Positions 19,243 to 26,785 of a DNA stretch of 33,239 bases are shown here, in pieces. The stretch is taken from contig NZ_LPZN01000076.1 of the NCBI RefSeq assembly GCF_001646655.1, positions 1-33,239 on the forward strand, read 5' to 3'. The DNA comes from Rhodococcus gordoniae (GTDB lineage Bacteria > Actinomycetota > Actinomycetes > Mycobacteriales > Mycobacteriaceae). Within the stretch, counting starts at the first letter, position 1; each line of letters begins with the position of its first letter. Below the pieces are notes generated by a model. The model saw only the letters and a list, made by a program, of their open reading frames with translations. It searched no databases and was not told the DNA's origin. The translations under genes and the position numbers were made by a program.

Positions 19243-19263
19243 ACGGCTCGGTGGCCGTCAGCC
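19237..19263. terminator. Hairpin shared by two convergent stop codons
   Basis: GGCTGA (19237-19242) and CGG (19244-19246) pair with CCG (19255-19257) and TCAGCC (19258-19263), with one bulged A and an 8-nt loop. The stem contains the TGA of the + gene and the stop of the - gene. It could act as a bidirectional terminator without T-tracts. Confidence 0.4.
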
Positions 19264-19653
19264 GGGGCGGGCGTCGAGCTCGCGCACCAGCCGCGGCGGC
19301 GCGGTCTCCCGGTAGGACATGTCCAGCAGTTCGGCGACCTCGCCCCAGTCCACCTCCGGACGGGCGAGGTCGTACCCGACCCACCCGGACGGCCCGAAGT
19401 ACATCGGCAGGTAGATGTGCGGCTCCTCGAGCAACGCGCGACGCTCCTCCTCGTCGGGCTTGACGACGACGGAGCGGGGAAACGGTGCGCGGGTACTCTT
19501 CTCGGCCCCTCCGTAGACCGCGAAGGCCGTCCGGGTGGAGAAGAACGGACGACCGTGCGAGATCTTCTCGGAGGCGCCGGGAAAGGCCAGCGCGATCGCG
19601 CGCACACGGGCGAGTAGCGGATCCGTTTCGTCGAACATCACCGGATGCGGCAT
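19258..19653 (-). CDS. MmcQ/YjbR family protein
   Basis: A 131-aa protein of the MmcQ/YjbR (DUF419) family, marked by FPGASEKISHGRPFFST near the N-terminus and the GWVGYDLARPEVDWGEVAELL region with a C-terminal SYRETAPPRLVREL helix. The fold resembles the double-wing motif of some DNA-binding proteins, but no function is established. It follows the kinase gene on the same strand after 40 nt. TACGCT lies 6 nt before its ATG on the coding strand, so a leaderless transcript is possible; an internal ATG five codons later is the alternative start. Confidence 0.85.
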   Translation of the reverse strand: MPHPVMFDETDPLLARVRAIALAFPGASEKISHGRPFFSTRTAFAVYGGAEKSTRAPFPRSVVVKPDEEERRALLEEPHIYLPMYFGPSGWVGYDLARPEVDWGEVAELLDMSYRETAPPRLVRELDARPG

Positions 19654-19693
19654 GGGCGGAGCGTACCGAGCGACTACGACAACGGTGCCGAGA

Positions 19694-20722
19694 TCAACTC
19701 GCCCGACTCTTCAGCGCATCGATGCCGGCGCGCAGCAGCGGCTCGACGCCACGACCGAGTTCCTCGAAACCGTCGCCGACGGTCTTTCCCTGACGGAACC
19801 GGAAGTAGATACCCTCGAGGATCACGGCGAGCTTGTAGTAGGCGAGGGCGAGATGGAATGCCATGTCCGACAGGTCCCGTCCACCGGCCGCCTCGTACCG
19901 GGCGAGCAGGTCGTCGTCGCCGAGGAAACCCGGTGCGCGAGAGACCGTCGAGACGGGGAACTCCCGGTTCTCCCGCGCCAGCCGCTGGTAGACCAGCAGC
20001 AATGCCACGTCGGTGAGCGGATCACCCAGGGTGGCCATCTCCCAGTCCAGCACCGCGACCACCTCGTCGTCGTCGCCGACGAGGATGTTGTCGAGCCGGT
20101 AGTCGCCGTGCACGATGCCGACCTCGCCGTCGCCCGGCAGGTGGTCGACGAGCAGCCGGTGCAGCTCCTCGGCGCCGGCCAGGTCCCGGCTGTGCGAGTT
20201 CTCGAGTTGGGTGGTCCAACGGCGCACCTGCCGCTCGAGGAAGCCGCGCGGGCGACCGAAGTCCTCGAGTCCCACGGTGGCCGGGTCCACCGCGTGCAGG
20301 GTCGCGAGGGTGTCGACCATCTGCTCGGAGATGACCCGGGTGCGCGCGGCGCCGAGGGGGGCGAGTTGCTCGGCGGTGCGATAGGGCGTTCCCACGACGA
20401 GATCCATGAGGTAGAACGGCGCGCCGAGCACCGCATCGTCCTCGCACAGCAGGTAGGTGCGGGGGACCGGTACCGCGGTGCCGTCGAGCGCGGAGATGAC
20501 CCGGTACTCGCGGGCCATGTCGTGGGCGGTGGCGAGGACGTGTCCGAGCGGGGGACGGCGCAGCACGAGCCGCCGCTCGCCGTCGGTCACCTCGTAGGTG
20601 AGGTTCGATCGCCCGCCACTGATCAGGCGAGCGCGGAGGGGCCCGGAGAACAGCTCGGGGGCGGAGGTCTGCAGGTGGGCGTCGAGCGCATCGAGGTCGA
20701 GGCCGGCGGGCACGTCGTTCAT
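19694..20722 (-). CDS. Aminoglycoside-phosphotransferase-like kinase (ACAD10-type)
   Basis: A 342-aa protein kinase-like phosphotransferase of the APH family. Features: GGRSNLTYEV nucleotide-loop region near residue 37, the catalytic loop HGDYRLDNIL near residue 202 and the metal-binding VLDWEMATLGDPLTD. The motifs FGRPRGFLERQVRRW and IYFRFRQGKTVGDGF are typical of the branch that neighbours acyl-CoA dehydrogenases (ACAD10/11 N-terminal kinase), which in known cases phosphorylates 4-hydroxyacyl-CoA. A hydroxyacyl-CoA substrate is therefore more likely than an antibiotic (inference). GAAAGGAG lies just before the ATG. An AT-rich palindrome 100 nt upstream may be its operator. It is probably co-transcribed with the YjbR-like gene. 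Confidence 0.88.
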   Translation of the reverse strand: MNDVPAGLDLDALDAHLQTSAPELFSGPLRARLISGGRSNLTYEVTDGERRLVLRRPPLGHVLATAHDMAREYRVISALDGTAVPVPRTYLLCEDDAVLGAPFYLMDLVVGTPYRTAEQLAPLGAARTRVISEQMVDTLATLHAVDPATVGLEDFGRPRGFLERQVRRWTTQLENSHSRDLAGAEELHRLLVDHLPGDGEVGIVHGDYRLDNILVGDDDEVVAVLDWEMATLGDPLTDVALLLVYQRLARENREFPVSTVSRAPGFLGDDDLLARYEAAGGRDLSDMAFHLALAYYKLAVILEGIYFRFRQGKTVGDGFEELGRGVEPLLRAGIDALKSRAS

Positions 20723-20808
20723 CGAGCTCCTTTCCGTCGGCTCCCACTATGACGGCGGGTGCGGATCCCTGTCCGGAGAACTCTCACGAGGCGGACAATC
20801 CGGGTCAT

Positions 20809-20835
20809 ACGGAAACTATTGATATTCAGAATATC
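20809..20835. promoter_or_regulatory. AT-rich operator-like element, copy 1
   Basis: ACGGAAAC followed by a perfect 15-bp palindrome GATATTCAGAATATC (20821-20835), AT-rich in a very GC-rich context. It lies between the divergent kinase (-) and Nudix (+) genes. A related copy occurs at 30832-30858. Confidence 0.6.
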
Positions 20836-20907
20836 CCTCGACCCGAGGGCAACACCCCCGACAGCAACTACGACGTACGCCTACCCGCCGGCACGGACGA
20901 GACGAAC

Positions 20908-20913
20908 TACTGT
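20908..20913 (+). promoter_or_regulatory. -10 element for a leaderless Nudix transcript
   Basis: TACTGT fits TANNNT and ends 6 nt before ATG 20920, so transcription would begin at or next to the start codon. No Shine-Dalgarno precedes the ATG, in agreement. No clear -35. Confidence 0.5.
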
Positions 20914-20919
20914 CGATCC

Positions 20920-21537
20920 ATGCCCGCTGCGCACCCCCTCGACCGAGACAACGTCCGCGACGCGCTGGACGCGTTCGACTCGCGCCGTCTGCCGCTGGAC
21001 GGCCGCCGGCACGCAGCCGTCGTCGTGGCGGTGCTCGACGACGGGAACGGCAACCCTGTCATGCCCCTCACACGGCGGCCGACGCGCCTGCGAGCCCATC
21101 CCGGCCAGTTCGCCCTGCCGGGCGGCCGTCTGGACGAAGGGGAGGAACCGGAGCAGGCAGCCCTTCGCGAACTGCACGAGGAACTCGGACTCGACCTCGG
21201 CTCCGACGCCGTCCTCGGCCGACTCGACGACTACGTCACCCGATCCGGCTATGTGATGTCGCCGTTCGTCGTGTGGGCGCGCACGGCCGTGACCGATCTG
21301 AAGCCGAGCCCCGACGAGGTCGACGTGCTCTTCGCCGTGACCGCCGACGAACTCGATGTCGACCCGCGCTTCGTCGGCATCCCCGAATCCGACAAGCCGG
21401 TGATCCAGTGGCCGTTCCGCGGGCACCTCGTGCACGCACCGACCGCCGCCGTCGTCTACCAGTTCCGCGAAGTCGTCCTCCGCCGGCGGGCCACCCGGAT
21501 CGACGACCTCGAGCAGCCGGTCTTCGCCTGGCGCTGA
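20920..21537 (+). CDS. Nudix hydrolase, CoA diphosphatase type
   Basis: A 205-aa Nudix protein with a perfect Nudix box, GGRLDEGEEPEQAALREL followed by HEELGL. The preceding LTRRPTRLRAHPGQFALPGG matches the CoA-pyrophosphatase signature (LLTxR..xLRxHxGxxxxPGG) of the NudL/NUDT7 group, which cuts CoA or acyl-CoA to phosphopantetheine and 3',5'-ADP. The frame stays open 171 nt further upstream, but ATG 20920 begins the conserved part and has a -10 hexamer placed for a leaderless transcript. Divergent from the APH-like kinase, which may also use an acyl-CoA, giving a possible functional link. Confidence 0.9.
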   Translation: MPAAHPLDRDNVRDALDAFDSRRLPLDGRRHAAVVVAVLDDGNGNPVMPLTRRPTRLRAHPGQFALPGGRLDEGEEPEQAALRELHEELGLDLGSDAVLGRLDDYVTRSGYVMSPFVVWARTAVTDLKPSPDEVDVLFAVTADELDVDPRFVGIPESDKPVIQWPFRGHLVHAPTAAVVYQFREVVLRRRATRIDDLEQPVFAWR

Positions 21538-21649
21538 CACCCGGGGATCTCCGGCCGCGCGGCTGTGGAAGGCTGGACTCCGCACCCGAACCGGAACTCC
21601 GGAGGGGCAACACGAGAACGATCTCACGAGAACACGGAGCGGCCCCGCC

Positions 21650-22252
21650 ATGACCGATGCGACCGGAACCGCCGACGCGCGCGGAGCGGACCGCATCCTC
21701 ACCGTGCCGAACGTCCTCAGCTTCATCAGGCTCCTGGGTGTCCCCGTCTTCCTCTACCTGGTTCTCGTCGCCCACGCCGACGTCTGGGCGCTGATCCTGC
21801 TGGCCGCCAGCAGCATCACCGACTGGGCCGACGGCAAACTCGCCCGGCTCCTCGACCAGACCTCCCGCCTCGGCGCACTCCTCGATCCCGCCGTCGACCG
21901 CCTCTACATCGTGGCCACCCTCGTCGCCCTCGTGGCACGCGACATCGTGCCGTGGTGGATCGCGGTGGTCCTCGTCGGCCGCGAACTCGTCCTCGCCCCG
22001 ACGCTCGCCGTCTACCGGCGCCGGGAACTGCCTCCACCGGAGGTGCTCTATCTCGGCAAAGGCGCCACCTTCCTGCTCATGTGCGCGTTGCCGCTCATGC
22101 TCGGCGCCGTCGCCGTGCCGGCCTCGGAACCGGTCACCGGACCGCTCGGCTGGGCCGCCCTGATCTGGGGGACCGTGCTGTACGTGTGGACCGGTCTGTT
22201 GTACCTCGCGCAGGCCGTCGTGACGGCACGGAACGTGCCGGTCGGGAGGTGA
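21650..22252 (+). CDS. CDP-alcohol phosphatidyltransferase (PgsA2-like, Rv1822-like)
   Basis: A 200-aa integral membrane enzyme of the CDP-alcohol phosphatidyltransferase family. The signature D-x2-DG-x2-AR-x8-G-x3-D-x3-D is complete, running from SITDWADGKLARLL to GALLDPAVD. Hydrophobic segments follow at about residues 25-45, 80-105 and 140-190. It joins an alcohol phosphate (glycerol-3-phosphate in PgsA proteins) to CDP-diacylglycerol. In M. tuberculosis the syntenic Rv1822 is called pgsA2, but true phosphatidylglycerophosphate synthase is usually assigned to a different paralogue, so substrate and product here are uncertain. The DUF881 gene starts 4 nt after its stop. Confidence 0.9.
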   Translation: MTDATGTADARGADRILTVPNVLSFIRLLGVPVFLYLVLVAHADVWALILLAASSITDWADGKLARLLDQTSRLGALLDPAVDRLYIVATLVALVARDIVPWWIAVVLVGRELVLAPTLAVYRRRELPPPEVLYLGKGATFLLMCALPLMLGAVAVPASEPVTGPLGWAALIWGTVLYVWTGLLYLAQAVVTARNVPVGR

Positions 22253-22256
22253 TCCG

Positions 22257-23120
22257 ATGAGCCGCGCGTGGGAACGCATCCGGCGCAATCCGGTGCCCTC
22301 GCTGCTGAAGTCGCTTCTCGAGGATCATCTCGACCCCGGCTACGCCGCGTCCGCCGCCGACCGGGCGGCGGGCCGCTCCCGCACCACGCCGCGGGCCTCC
22401 CGCGCGTGGCTCGGCGCCGGTGTCCTCCTCGCCGGCCTCGTCCTCGGCGTCGCGTACGCCCAGAACGCCGACGTGGAGGCCGGCACCGACAGCACCCACG
22501 CCGAGATCCTCGACTCCCTCCGGGCGGGGGACGATCGGATCGCCGCCCTGACCGCGCGGCGGGACGAACTCGGCGCCGCGATCGACGAACGACGTACCGC
22601 GCTGTTCGCCGACGGCGGTGACGGCGCGAGCATCCTCGACGAACTCCGGGACGCCGAGACCGCGGCCGCCGCGACACCTGTACGCGGACCCGGGATGACC
22701 GTCACCCTCACCGAACCCGCCGCGCGCCCGAACCTCTCGGACGCGGCGCGACTCGAGGACCGGCCCACCGCGCTCGTCCTCGACCGCGACCTGCAGTCGG
22801 TCGTCAACGCGCTCTGGGCCGCCGGTGCGGAGGCCGTCGAGGTCGGCGGCGTGCGGGTGGGCCCCGGCGTGACCATCCGCCAGGCCGGGGGAGCGATGCT
22901 CGTCGACAACCGGCCCGTATTCTCCCCGTACACGGTCTCGGCGGTGGGGCCCCCGTCCCGGCTGCAGACGTCCTTCGTCGTCAGCGACGCCTACCTGCGC
23001 ATCGCGGGCATCCAGCAGCTCTACGGGGTGGGATTCGCCGTCACCGAGGCGGACGATCTCGAGCTTCCGGCCGCCACGGTCCGGAAACTCGGCAGCAGCG
23101 GAGAAACGGGGTACAGGTGA
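22257..23120 (+). CDS. DUF881 membrane-anchored protein 1 (Rv1823-like)
   Basis: A 287-aa protein with about 48 cytoplasmic residues, one membrane segment (WLGAGVLLAGLVLGVAYA, about residues 50-67) and a coiled-coil-like stretch (GDDRIAALTARRDELGAAID). The extracytoplasmic DUF881 domain has the family pattern GPGMTVTLTEP, then LQSVVNALWAAGAEAVEVGG and PYTVSAVGPPSRLQ. Related B. subtilis YlxW/YlxX proteins lie in the divIB-ftsAZ region. Its ATG is at 22257 and its stop overlaps the Sbp gene start. Function is unknown; the anchored coiled-coil layout resembles divisome adaptor proteins (inference). Confidence 0.88.
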   Translation: MSRAWERIRRNPVPSLLKSLLEDHLDPGYAASAADRAAGRSRTTPRASRAWLGAGVLLAGLVLGVAYAQNADVEAGTDSTHAEILDSLRAGDDRIAALTARRDELGAAIDERRTALFADGGDGASILDELRDAETAAAATPVRGPGMTVTLTEPAARPNLSDAARLEDRPTALVLDRDLQSVVNALWAAGAEAVEVGGVRVGPGVTIRQAGGAMLVDNRPVFSPYTVSAVGPPSRLQTSFVVSDAYLRIAGIQQLYGVGFAVTEADDLELPAATVRKLGSSGETGYR

Positions 23121-23476
23121 AGCGGCTCGAACACGGTCACGCGCTCTACGCGGTGCTCGCACTGGCGATCGGGATCGGCGCCGGAATCGTATTCAGCCCA
23201 CAGGTACCCGACGTCGTGCAGCCCTATCTGCCCATCGCGGTGGTCGCCGCGCTCGACACGGTCTTCGGCGGCCTGCGCGCCTATCTCGACGACATCTTCG
23301 ACGCGAAGGTGTTCGTGGTGTCGTTCGTCTTCAACGTCCTCGTCGCGGCGTTGATCGTGTGGCTCGGCGACCAGCTCGGGGTGGGCGCCCAGCTCTCGAC
23401 GGCGGTCATCGTGGTCCTCGGCATCCGCATCTTCGGAAACGCGGCTGCCTTGCGCCGGCGCCTGTTCGGAGCCTGA
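23117..23476 (+). CDS. Small basic membrane protein, DUF1290/Sbp family (Rv1824-like)
   Basis: A 119-aa protein with three to four hydrophobic segments: ALYAVLALAIGIGAGIVF, PYLPIAVVAALDTVFGGL, VFVVSFVFNVLVAALIVWL and LSTAVIVVLGIRIFGNAAA, ending in RRRLFGA. The AALDTVFGGLRA and GIRIFGNAAALRR motifs identify the small basic protein family. GTG 23117 overlaps the DUF881-1 stop and DUF881-2 begins 4 nt after its stop. The same DUF881/Sbp combination occurs next to ftsA/ftsZ in Bacillus. No biochemical function is known to me. Confidence 0.88.
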   Translation: MKRLEHGHALYAVLALAIGIGAGIVFSPQVPDVVQPYLPIAVVAALDTVFGGLRAYLDDIFDAKVFVVSFVFNVLVAALIVWLGDQLGVGAQLSTAVIVVLGIRIFGNAAALRRRLFGA

Positions 23477-23479
23477 ACC

Positions 23480-24241
23480 ATGACAGAACCGCAGCAGCCC
23501 GACACCGACACCGGCGACGCGACCGCGCCCGGACCCGTCGCCGACCGCGCCACCCGATCGCACCGCGTCTTCCTCGTCCTCGCCGGGATTCTCGTCGTCC
23601 TGCTCGGCGCCGGCATCGCCACGCAGGTGCGCACCACCGACACCGGCGACGCCCTCGACTCGGCACGCCCCGCCGACCTGCTGGTGTTGCTCGACAACCT
23701 CAACCGCCGCGAAGCCGCTCTCCGCCAGGAGATCACCGAACTCGAGCGCACCCTCTCGAGTCTGGAGCGGGAAGGCTCGGAAGCCGCACTCGAGGAGGCC
23801 CGCACGCGCCTGTACACGCTGTCGGTCCAGCTCGGTACCGCACCCGCCACCGGGCCCGGGGTGGTCCTCACCGTCGACGATCCGCGCGAGGGAGTCGGCT
23901 CGGAGGTGCTGCTCGACATGATCCAGGAGCTGCGCGCGGCGGGTGCCGACACGATGCAGATCGCCGGAGCGAACGGGGAGACCGTACGCATCGGTGTCGA
24001 TTCGTGGGTCACCGGACCGGGGGGCGAGATCACCGTGGACGACCGCAGGCTCGACGCCCCGTACACCGTCACCGCCATCGGGGACGGCCCGACGCTCGCC
24101 GCCGCCCTGAACATTCCCGGTGGGGTGGTCGACACGGTCGCCCGTGCGGGCGGATCATTGTCCGTGAAACAGTTTCCGCAGGTGGACGTGTCCGCCTTGC
24201 GGGAGATCGAACCACGCCAATACTCTCAGCCCGGTAACTGA
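23480..24241 (+). CDS. DUF881 membrane-anchored protein 2 (Rv1825-like)
   Basis: A 253-aa protein with one membrane segment at about residues 31-47 (VFLVLAGILVVLLGAGI), a coiled coil (DLLVLLDNLNRREAALRQ through LSSLEREGSEAALEEA) and a DUF881 domain with GPGVVLTVDDPREG, MIQELRAAGADTMQIAG and PYTVTAIGDGPTLAAAL. It shares the domain plan of the protein encoded two genes upstream but is clearly diverged, suggesting two distinct subunits rather than a recent duplication. It ends 42 nt before gcvH. Confidence 0.88.
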   Translation: MTEPQQPDTDTGDATAPGPVADRATRSHRVFLVLAGILVVLLGAGIATQVRTTDTGDALDSARPADLLVLLDNLNRREAALRQEITELERTLSSLEREGSEAALEEARTRLYTLSVQLGTAPATGPGVVLTVDDPREGVGSEVLLDMIQELRAAGADTMQIAGANGETVRIGVDSWVTGPGGEITVDDRRLDAPYTVTAIGDGPTLAAALNIPGGVVDTVARAGGSLSVKQFPQVDVSALREIEPRQYSQPGN

Positions 24242-24283
24242 ATCCGACGTTCCGGTCGAACGTCGTCTCCGAAAGGACCAGTC

Positions 24284-24688
24284 TTGACCGATTTCGCGAC
24301 ACCCGAGGATCTGCGGTACACCCCCGAGCACGAATGGGTGCGCAGGACGGGCGCGACGACCGTGCGGATCGGGATCACCGACTACGCGCAGTCCCAACTC
24401 GGCGACGTGGTCTTCGTCCAGCTGCCCGATGCCGGATCCGAGATCGTCTCCGGCGAGTCCTTCGGAGAGGTGGAGTCCACCAAGAGCGTGTCGGACGTCT
24501 TCGCGCCGTTGACCGCGAAAGTCCTCGCCGTCAACACGGAACTCGACGCGAATCCCGAACTGGTGAACAGCAGCCCGTACGAGGACGGTTGGCTCGTCGA
24601 CGTGGAGGTCGGCAGCGAGAGCGAACTCGACGAGGCCCTCGAGCAGACGGTCGACGCGGATGGTTACCGCGGGATCACGGAAGGCTGA
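24284..24688 (+). CDS. gcvH: Glycine cleavage system H protein
   Basis: GcvH carries the lipoyl arm that moves the aminomethyl group between P, T and L proteins. The 134-aa protein has the expected EHEWVR start, the lipoyl-lysine motif VESTKSVSD (Lys67) and the [10 protein letters not shown] segment. The start is TTG at 24284, with GAAAGGA at 24271-24277. gcvP lies 3.2 kb downstream behind a glycine riboswitch; gcvT is not in the window. No riboswitch precedes gcvH, so H and P proteins may respond differently to glycine. Confidence 0.96.
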   Translation: MTDFATPEDLRYTPEHEWVRRTGATTVRIGITDYAQSQLGDVVFVQLPDAGSEIVSGESFGEVESTKSVSDVFAPLTAKVLAVNTELDANPELVNSSPYEDGWLVDVEVGSESELDEALEQTVDADGYRGITEG

Positions 24689-24727
24689 CAGACCGGACAG
24701 GTAACGTGACCGCGACTGTCTGCGGCA

Positions 24728-24756
24728 GTACCCCCACGCGGGGTACGGTCGGATAT
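24728..24756 (+). promoter_or_regulatory. Inverted repeat and candidate garA promoter
   Basis: GTACCCC (24728-24734) and GGGGTAC (24740-24746) form a 7-bp repeat with a 5-nt spacer, overlapping TACGGT (24744-24749), a possible -10. It may be an operator or a gcvH terminator stem lacking a T-tract. AAGGAG lies 5 nt before GTG 24844. Confidence 0.35.
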
Positions 24757-24843
24757 GGCGTGTGCCGTGTCGGACCTGTACGGGGCGAACGAATCAGCGA
24801 CCGCCCGGGATCACCCGGGTGGTCGAACGGATAAGGAGAAACG

Positions 24844-25305
24844 GTGAGCGAGAACGGCAACGCGGGCTACGAGGAGACTCCTGCAGAGACCACTTCGGTA
24901 TTTCGCGCCGACTTCCTGAACGAAGTGGAAGGTGCAGGCTCGGCCACCACCGAAGCGCCCGTCTCGGGTGTCGAGGGCCTGCCCGCCGGATCGGCGCTGC
25001 TGGTGGTCAAGCGGGGGCCCAATGCAGGATCGCGCTTCCTGCTCGACCAGCCGACCACGTCGGCGGGCCGGCATCCCGACAGCGACATCTTCCTCGACGA
25101 CGTGACCGTCAGTCGTCGGCACGCCGAGTTCCGTCAGGACGAAGGCGAATTCCAGGTCGTCGACGTGGGAAGCCTCAACGGCACCTACGTCAACCGCGAG
25201 CCGGTCGACTCCGCCGTCCTCGCGAACGGCGACGAGGTGCAGATCGGCAAGTTCCGGCTGGTGTTCCTGACCGGTCCGCGAGGTAACCAGGGCGCAGGTA
25301 GCTGA
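24844..25305 (+). CDS. garA: GarA, FHA-domain regulator of glutamate/2-oxoglutarate metabolism
   Basis: GarA (OdhI in corynebacteria) binds and inhibits 2-oxoglutarate dehydrogenase and NAD-glutamate dehydrogenase and activates glutamate synthase. Phosphorylation makes it bind its own FHA domain and switches it off. The 153-aa protein has the phosphorylation motif ETTSVF with Thr16 and Thr17 (equivalent to the PknG and PknB sites). The FHA domain spans about residues 50-145, with GRHPDSDIFLDDVTVSRRH and GSLNGTYVNREPV as phosphothreonine-binding loops. GTG 24844; its TGA shares a base with the MerR ATG. Proximity to gcvH and gcvP links nitrogen and one-carbon metabolism. Confidence 0.95.
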   Translation: MSENGNAGYEETPAETTSVFRADFLNEVEGAGSATTEAPVSGVEGLPAGSALLVVKRGPNAGSRFLLDQPTTSAGRHPDSDIFLDDVTVSRRHAEFRQDEGEFQVVDVGSLNGTYVNREPVDSAVLANGDEVQIGKFRLVFLTGPRGNQGAGS

Positions 25306-26042
25306 TGACCGCGGCCCGCCAGCCGGCGCCGGCCGGGATGTCGATCGGGTCGGTGCTCGACCGCCTGCGTCCGGAGTTCCCGGACGTGACGATCTCGAAG
25401 ATCCGGTTCCTCGAAGCCGAGGGATTGATCAGCCCGGAACGTACTCCCTCGGGCTACCGGCGCTTCTCGATCGCCGACTGCGAGCGTCTGCGGTACGTGC
25501 TCACCGCGCAACGCGATCAGTACCTGCCGCTCAAGGTGATCAAGGAGCAGCTCGAGGCGATCGACCGGGGTGCCGCCACGGTGGGATCGGTCGAAACCCG
25601 GATCACCCGGCCGCGCCCGCTGGCGGTTGCGCGCGGCGAGGTCTCACCCGAGGATCTCCGCACCGACCGCGAGATCCGGGTGAGCCGCGACGACCTGTGC
25701 ACTCGTGCCGGCATCGACGCGGCCTTCCTCACCGAACTCGTGGGTGCGGGCCTCGTCAAGCCGGGGCCGGCCGGATTCTTCGACGAGGACGCGGTGCTGC
25801 TCGCCCGCACGGCGAAGGCGATGGCGGAGTTCGGCCTCGAAGTCCGGCACCTGCGGGCGTTCAAGCTCGCCGCCGACCGCGAGGCCGCGCTCGTCGCGCA
25901 GATCGCCGGCCCGATCGCCAAGGGCCGCGACGCCGGGGCACGGCAGCGCGCCGAGGAGATGGTGCGCGAACTGGCCGCACTGTCGTTGACATTGCACACC
26001 TGCCTCGTGAAGGCGGCGGTGCAGGGGGCACTCGACCGTTGA
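25305..26042 (+). CDS. MerR-family transcriptional regulator (Rv1828-like)
   Basis: A 245-aa regulator with a MerR-type winged helix at residues about 10-80 (MSIGSVLDRLRPEFPDVTIS, IRFLEAEGLISPERTPSGYR, RLRYVLTAQRDQYLPLKVI). A second helical domain follows (DDLCTRAGIDAAFLTELVGA) that looks like a further HTH or effector domain. It lacks the Cys clusters of metal sensors. ATG 25305 overlaps the garA stop, so it is translated with garA. Target genes are unknown. Confidence 0.9.
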   Translation: MTAARQPAPAGMSIGSVLDRLRPEFPDVTISKIRFLEAEGLISPERTPSGYRRFSIADCERLRYVLTAQRDQYLPLKVIKEQLEAIDRGAATVGSVETRITRPRPLAVARGEVSPEDLRTDREIRVSRDDLCTRAGIDAAFLTELVGAGLVKPGPAGFFDEDAVLLARTAKAMAEFGLEVRHLRAFKLAADREAALVAQIAGPIAKGRDAGARQRAEEMVRELAALSLTLHTCLVKAAVQGALDR

Positions 26043-26102
26043 GGCGACGAACTCGTCGCCGATCGCGACCGCGGCCCTCCGTCGGGTCGTGACCTACGGC
26101 AC

Positions 26103-26131
26103 CTGACGGATGCGCTGGAGGACACTAGAAT
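26103..26131 (+). promoter_or_regulatory. Promoter of the DUF151 gene
   Basis: CTGACG (26103-26108) and TAGAAT (26126-26131) are separated by exactly 17 nt, close to the primary sigma consensus. The predicted leader to ATG 26191 is about 50 nt and contains GGAGG at 26179-26183. Confidence 0.6.
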
Positions 26132-26190
26132 TCCAGGCAGTACCTGTCGGGTGGTCCACCACCGACGAGCAGCAGGACGGAGGCATCGCG

Positions 26191-26664
26191 ATGAGCGAGA
26201 TGCGGATAGTAGGGATTCGTATCGAACAGCCGCAGAACCAGCCTGTCCTCCTGCTGCGGGAGGTCGACGGCGATCGGTACCTGCCGATCTGGATCGGTCA
26301 GAACGAAGCGACCGCCATCGCCCTCGAACAGCAGGGTGTCGAGCCGGCGCGGCCGCTGACCCACGATCTGATCAAGAACCTCCTCGAGGCCTTCGGCCAC
26401 AACTTGCGCGAAGTGCGCATCGTCGACCTGCGCGAGGGGACGTTCTACGCGGATCTGGTCTTCGACGGAGGGATGCGCGTGTCCTGCCGGCCTTCCGACG
26501 GGGTGGCTGTAGCCTTGCGCATCGGCGCGTCGGTCCATGTCGAGGAGCAGGTGCTCACCGAAGCAGGACTGGTCATGCCGGACGAGCGGGAGGACGAGGT
26601 CGAGAAGTTCAAGGAGTTCCTCGACTCCGTCTCGCCCGACGACTTCAAGGCGACGGACGGCTGA
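26191..26664 (+). CDS. DUF151 bifunctional nuclease-family protein (Rv1829-like)
   Basis: A 157-aa protein of the DUF151/BFN family, with the family's core ILLLREVDGDRYLPIWIG-like segment, NEATAIALEQQGVEPARPLT and EGTFYADLVF followed by SCRPSDGVAVALR. Plant members have DNase and RNase activity; bacterial function is uncertain. The start ATG 26191 (MSEMRIVGIRIEQPQNQ) aligns with the M. tuberculosis protein as I recall it and has GGAGG 7 nt upstream. The C-terminus DEVEKFKEFLDSVSPDDFK is a conserved acidic helix. It sits between two MerR genes. Confidence 0.92.
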   Translation: MSEMRIVGIRIEQPQNQPVLLLREVDGDRYLPIWIGQNEATAIALEQQGVEPARPLTHDLIKNLLEAFGHNLREVRIVDLREGTFYADLVFDGGMRVSCRPSDGVAVALRIGASVHVEEQVLTEAGLVMPDEREDEVEKFKEFLDSVSPDDFKATDG

Positions 26665-26720
26665 GCGCCGTCCGTCCGTACGGCGACGAGCGTTGGCGCG
26701 CGCGTCGGCCGTAGCGGTAG

Positions 26721-26785
26721 TAGTGTCGAACGTTGCCTTCCGGTCGGCGTGTTGCAGCCCAGCGCCCAACACCGGAGCGTACGCT
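26721..26785 (+). promoter_or_regulatory. Candidate -10 elements upstream of the second MerR gene
   Basis: The 242-nt gap has two TANNNT hexamers, TAGTGT (26721-26726) and TACGCT (26780-26785), neither with a well-spaced -35. Apart from these and the AGGGAG at 26895-26900, I see nothing in the gap. Confidence 0.25.

Noticed and set aside
19694-20722. Aminoglycoside resistance gene
   Set aside because: Sequence marks place it in the acyl-CoA-dehydrogenase-associated branch, not in the APH(3')/APH(6) resistance enzymes.
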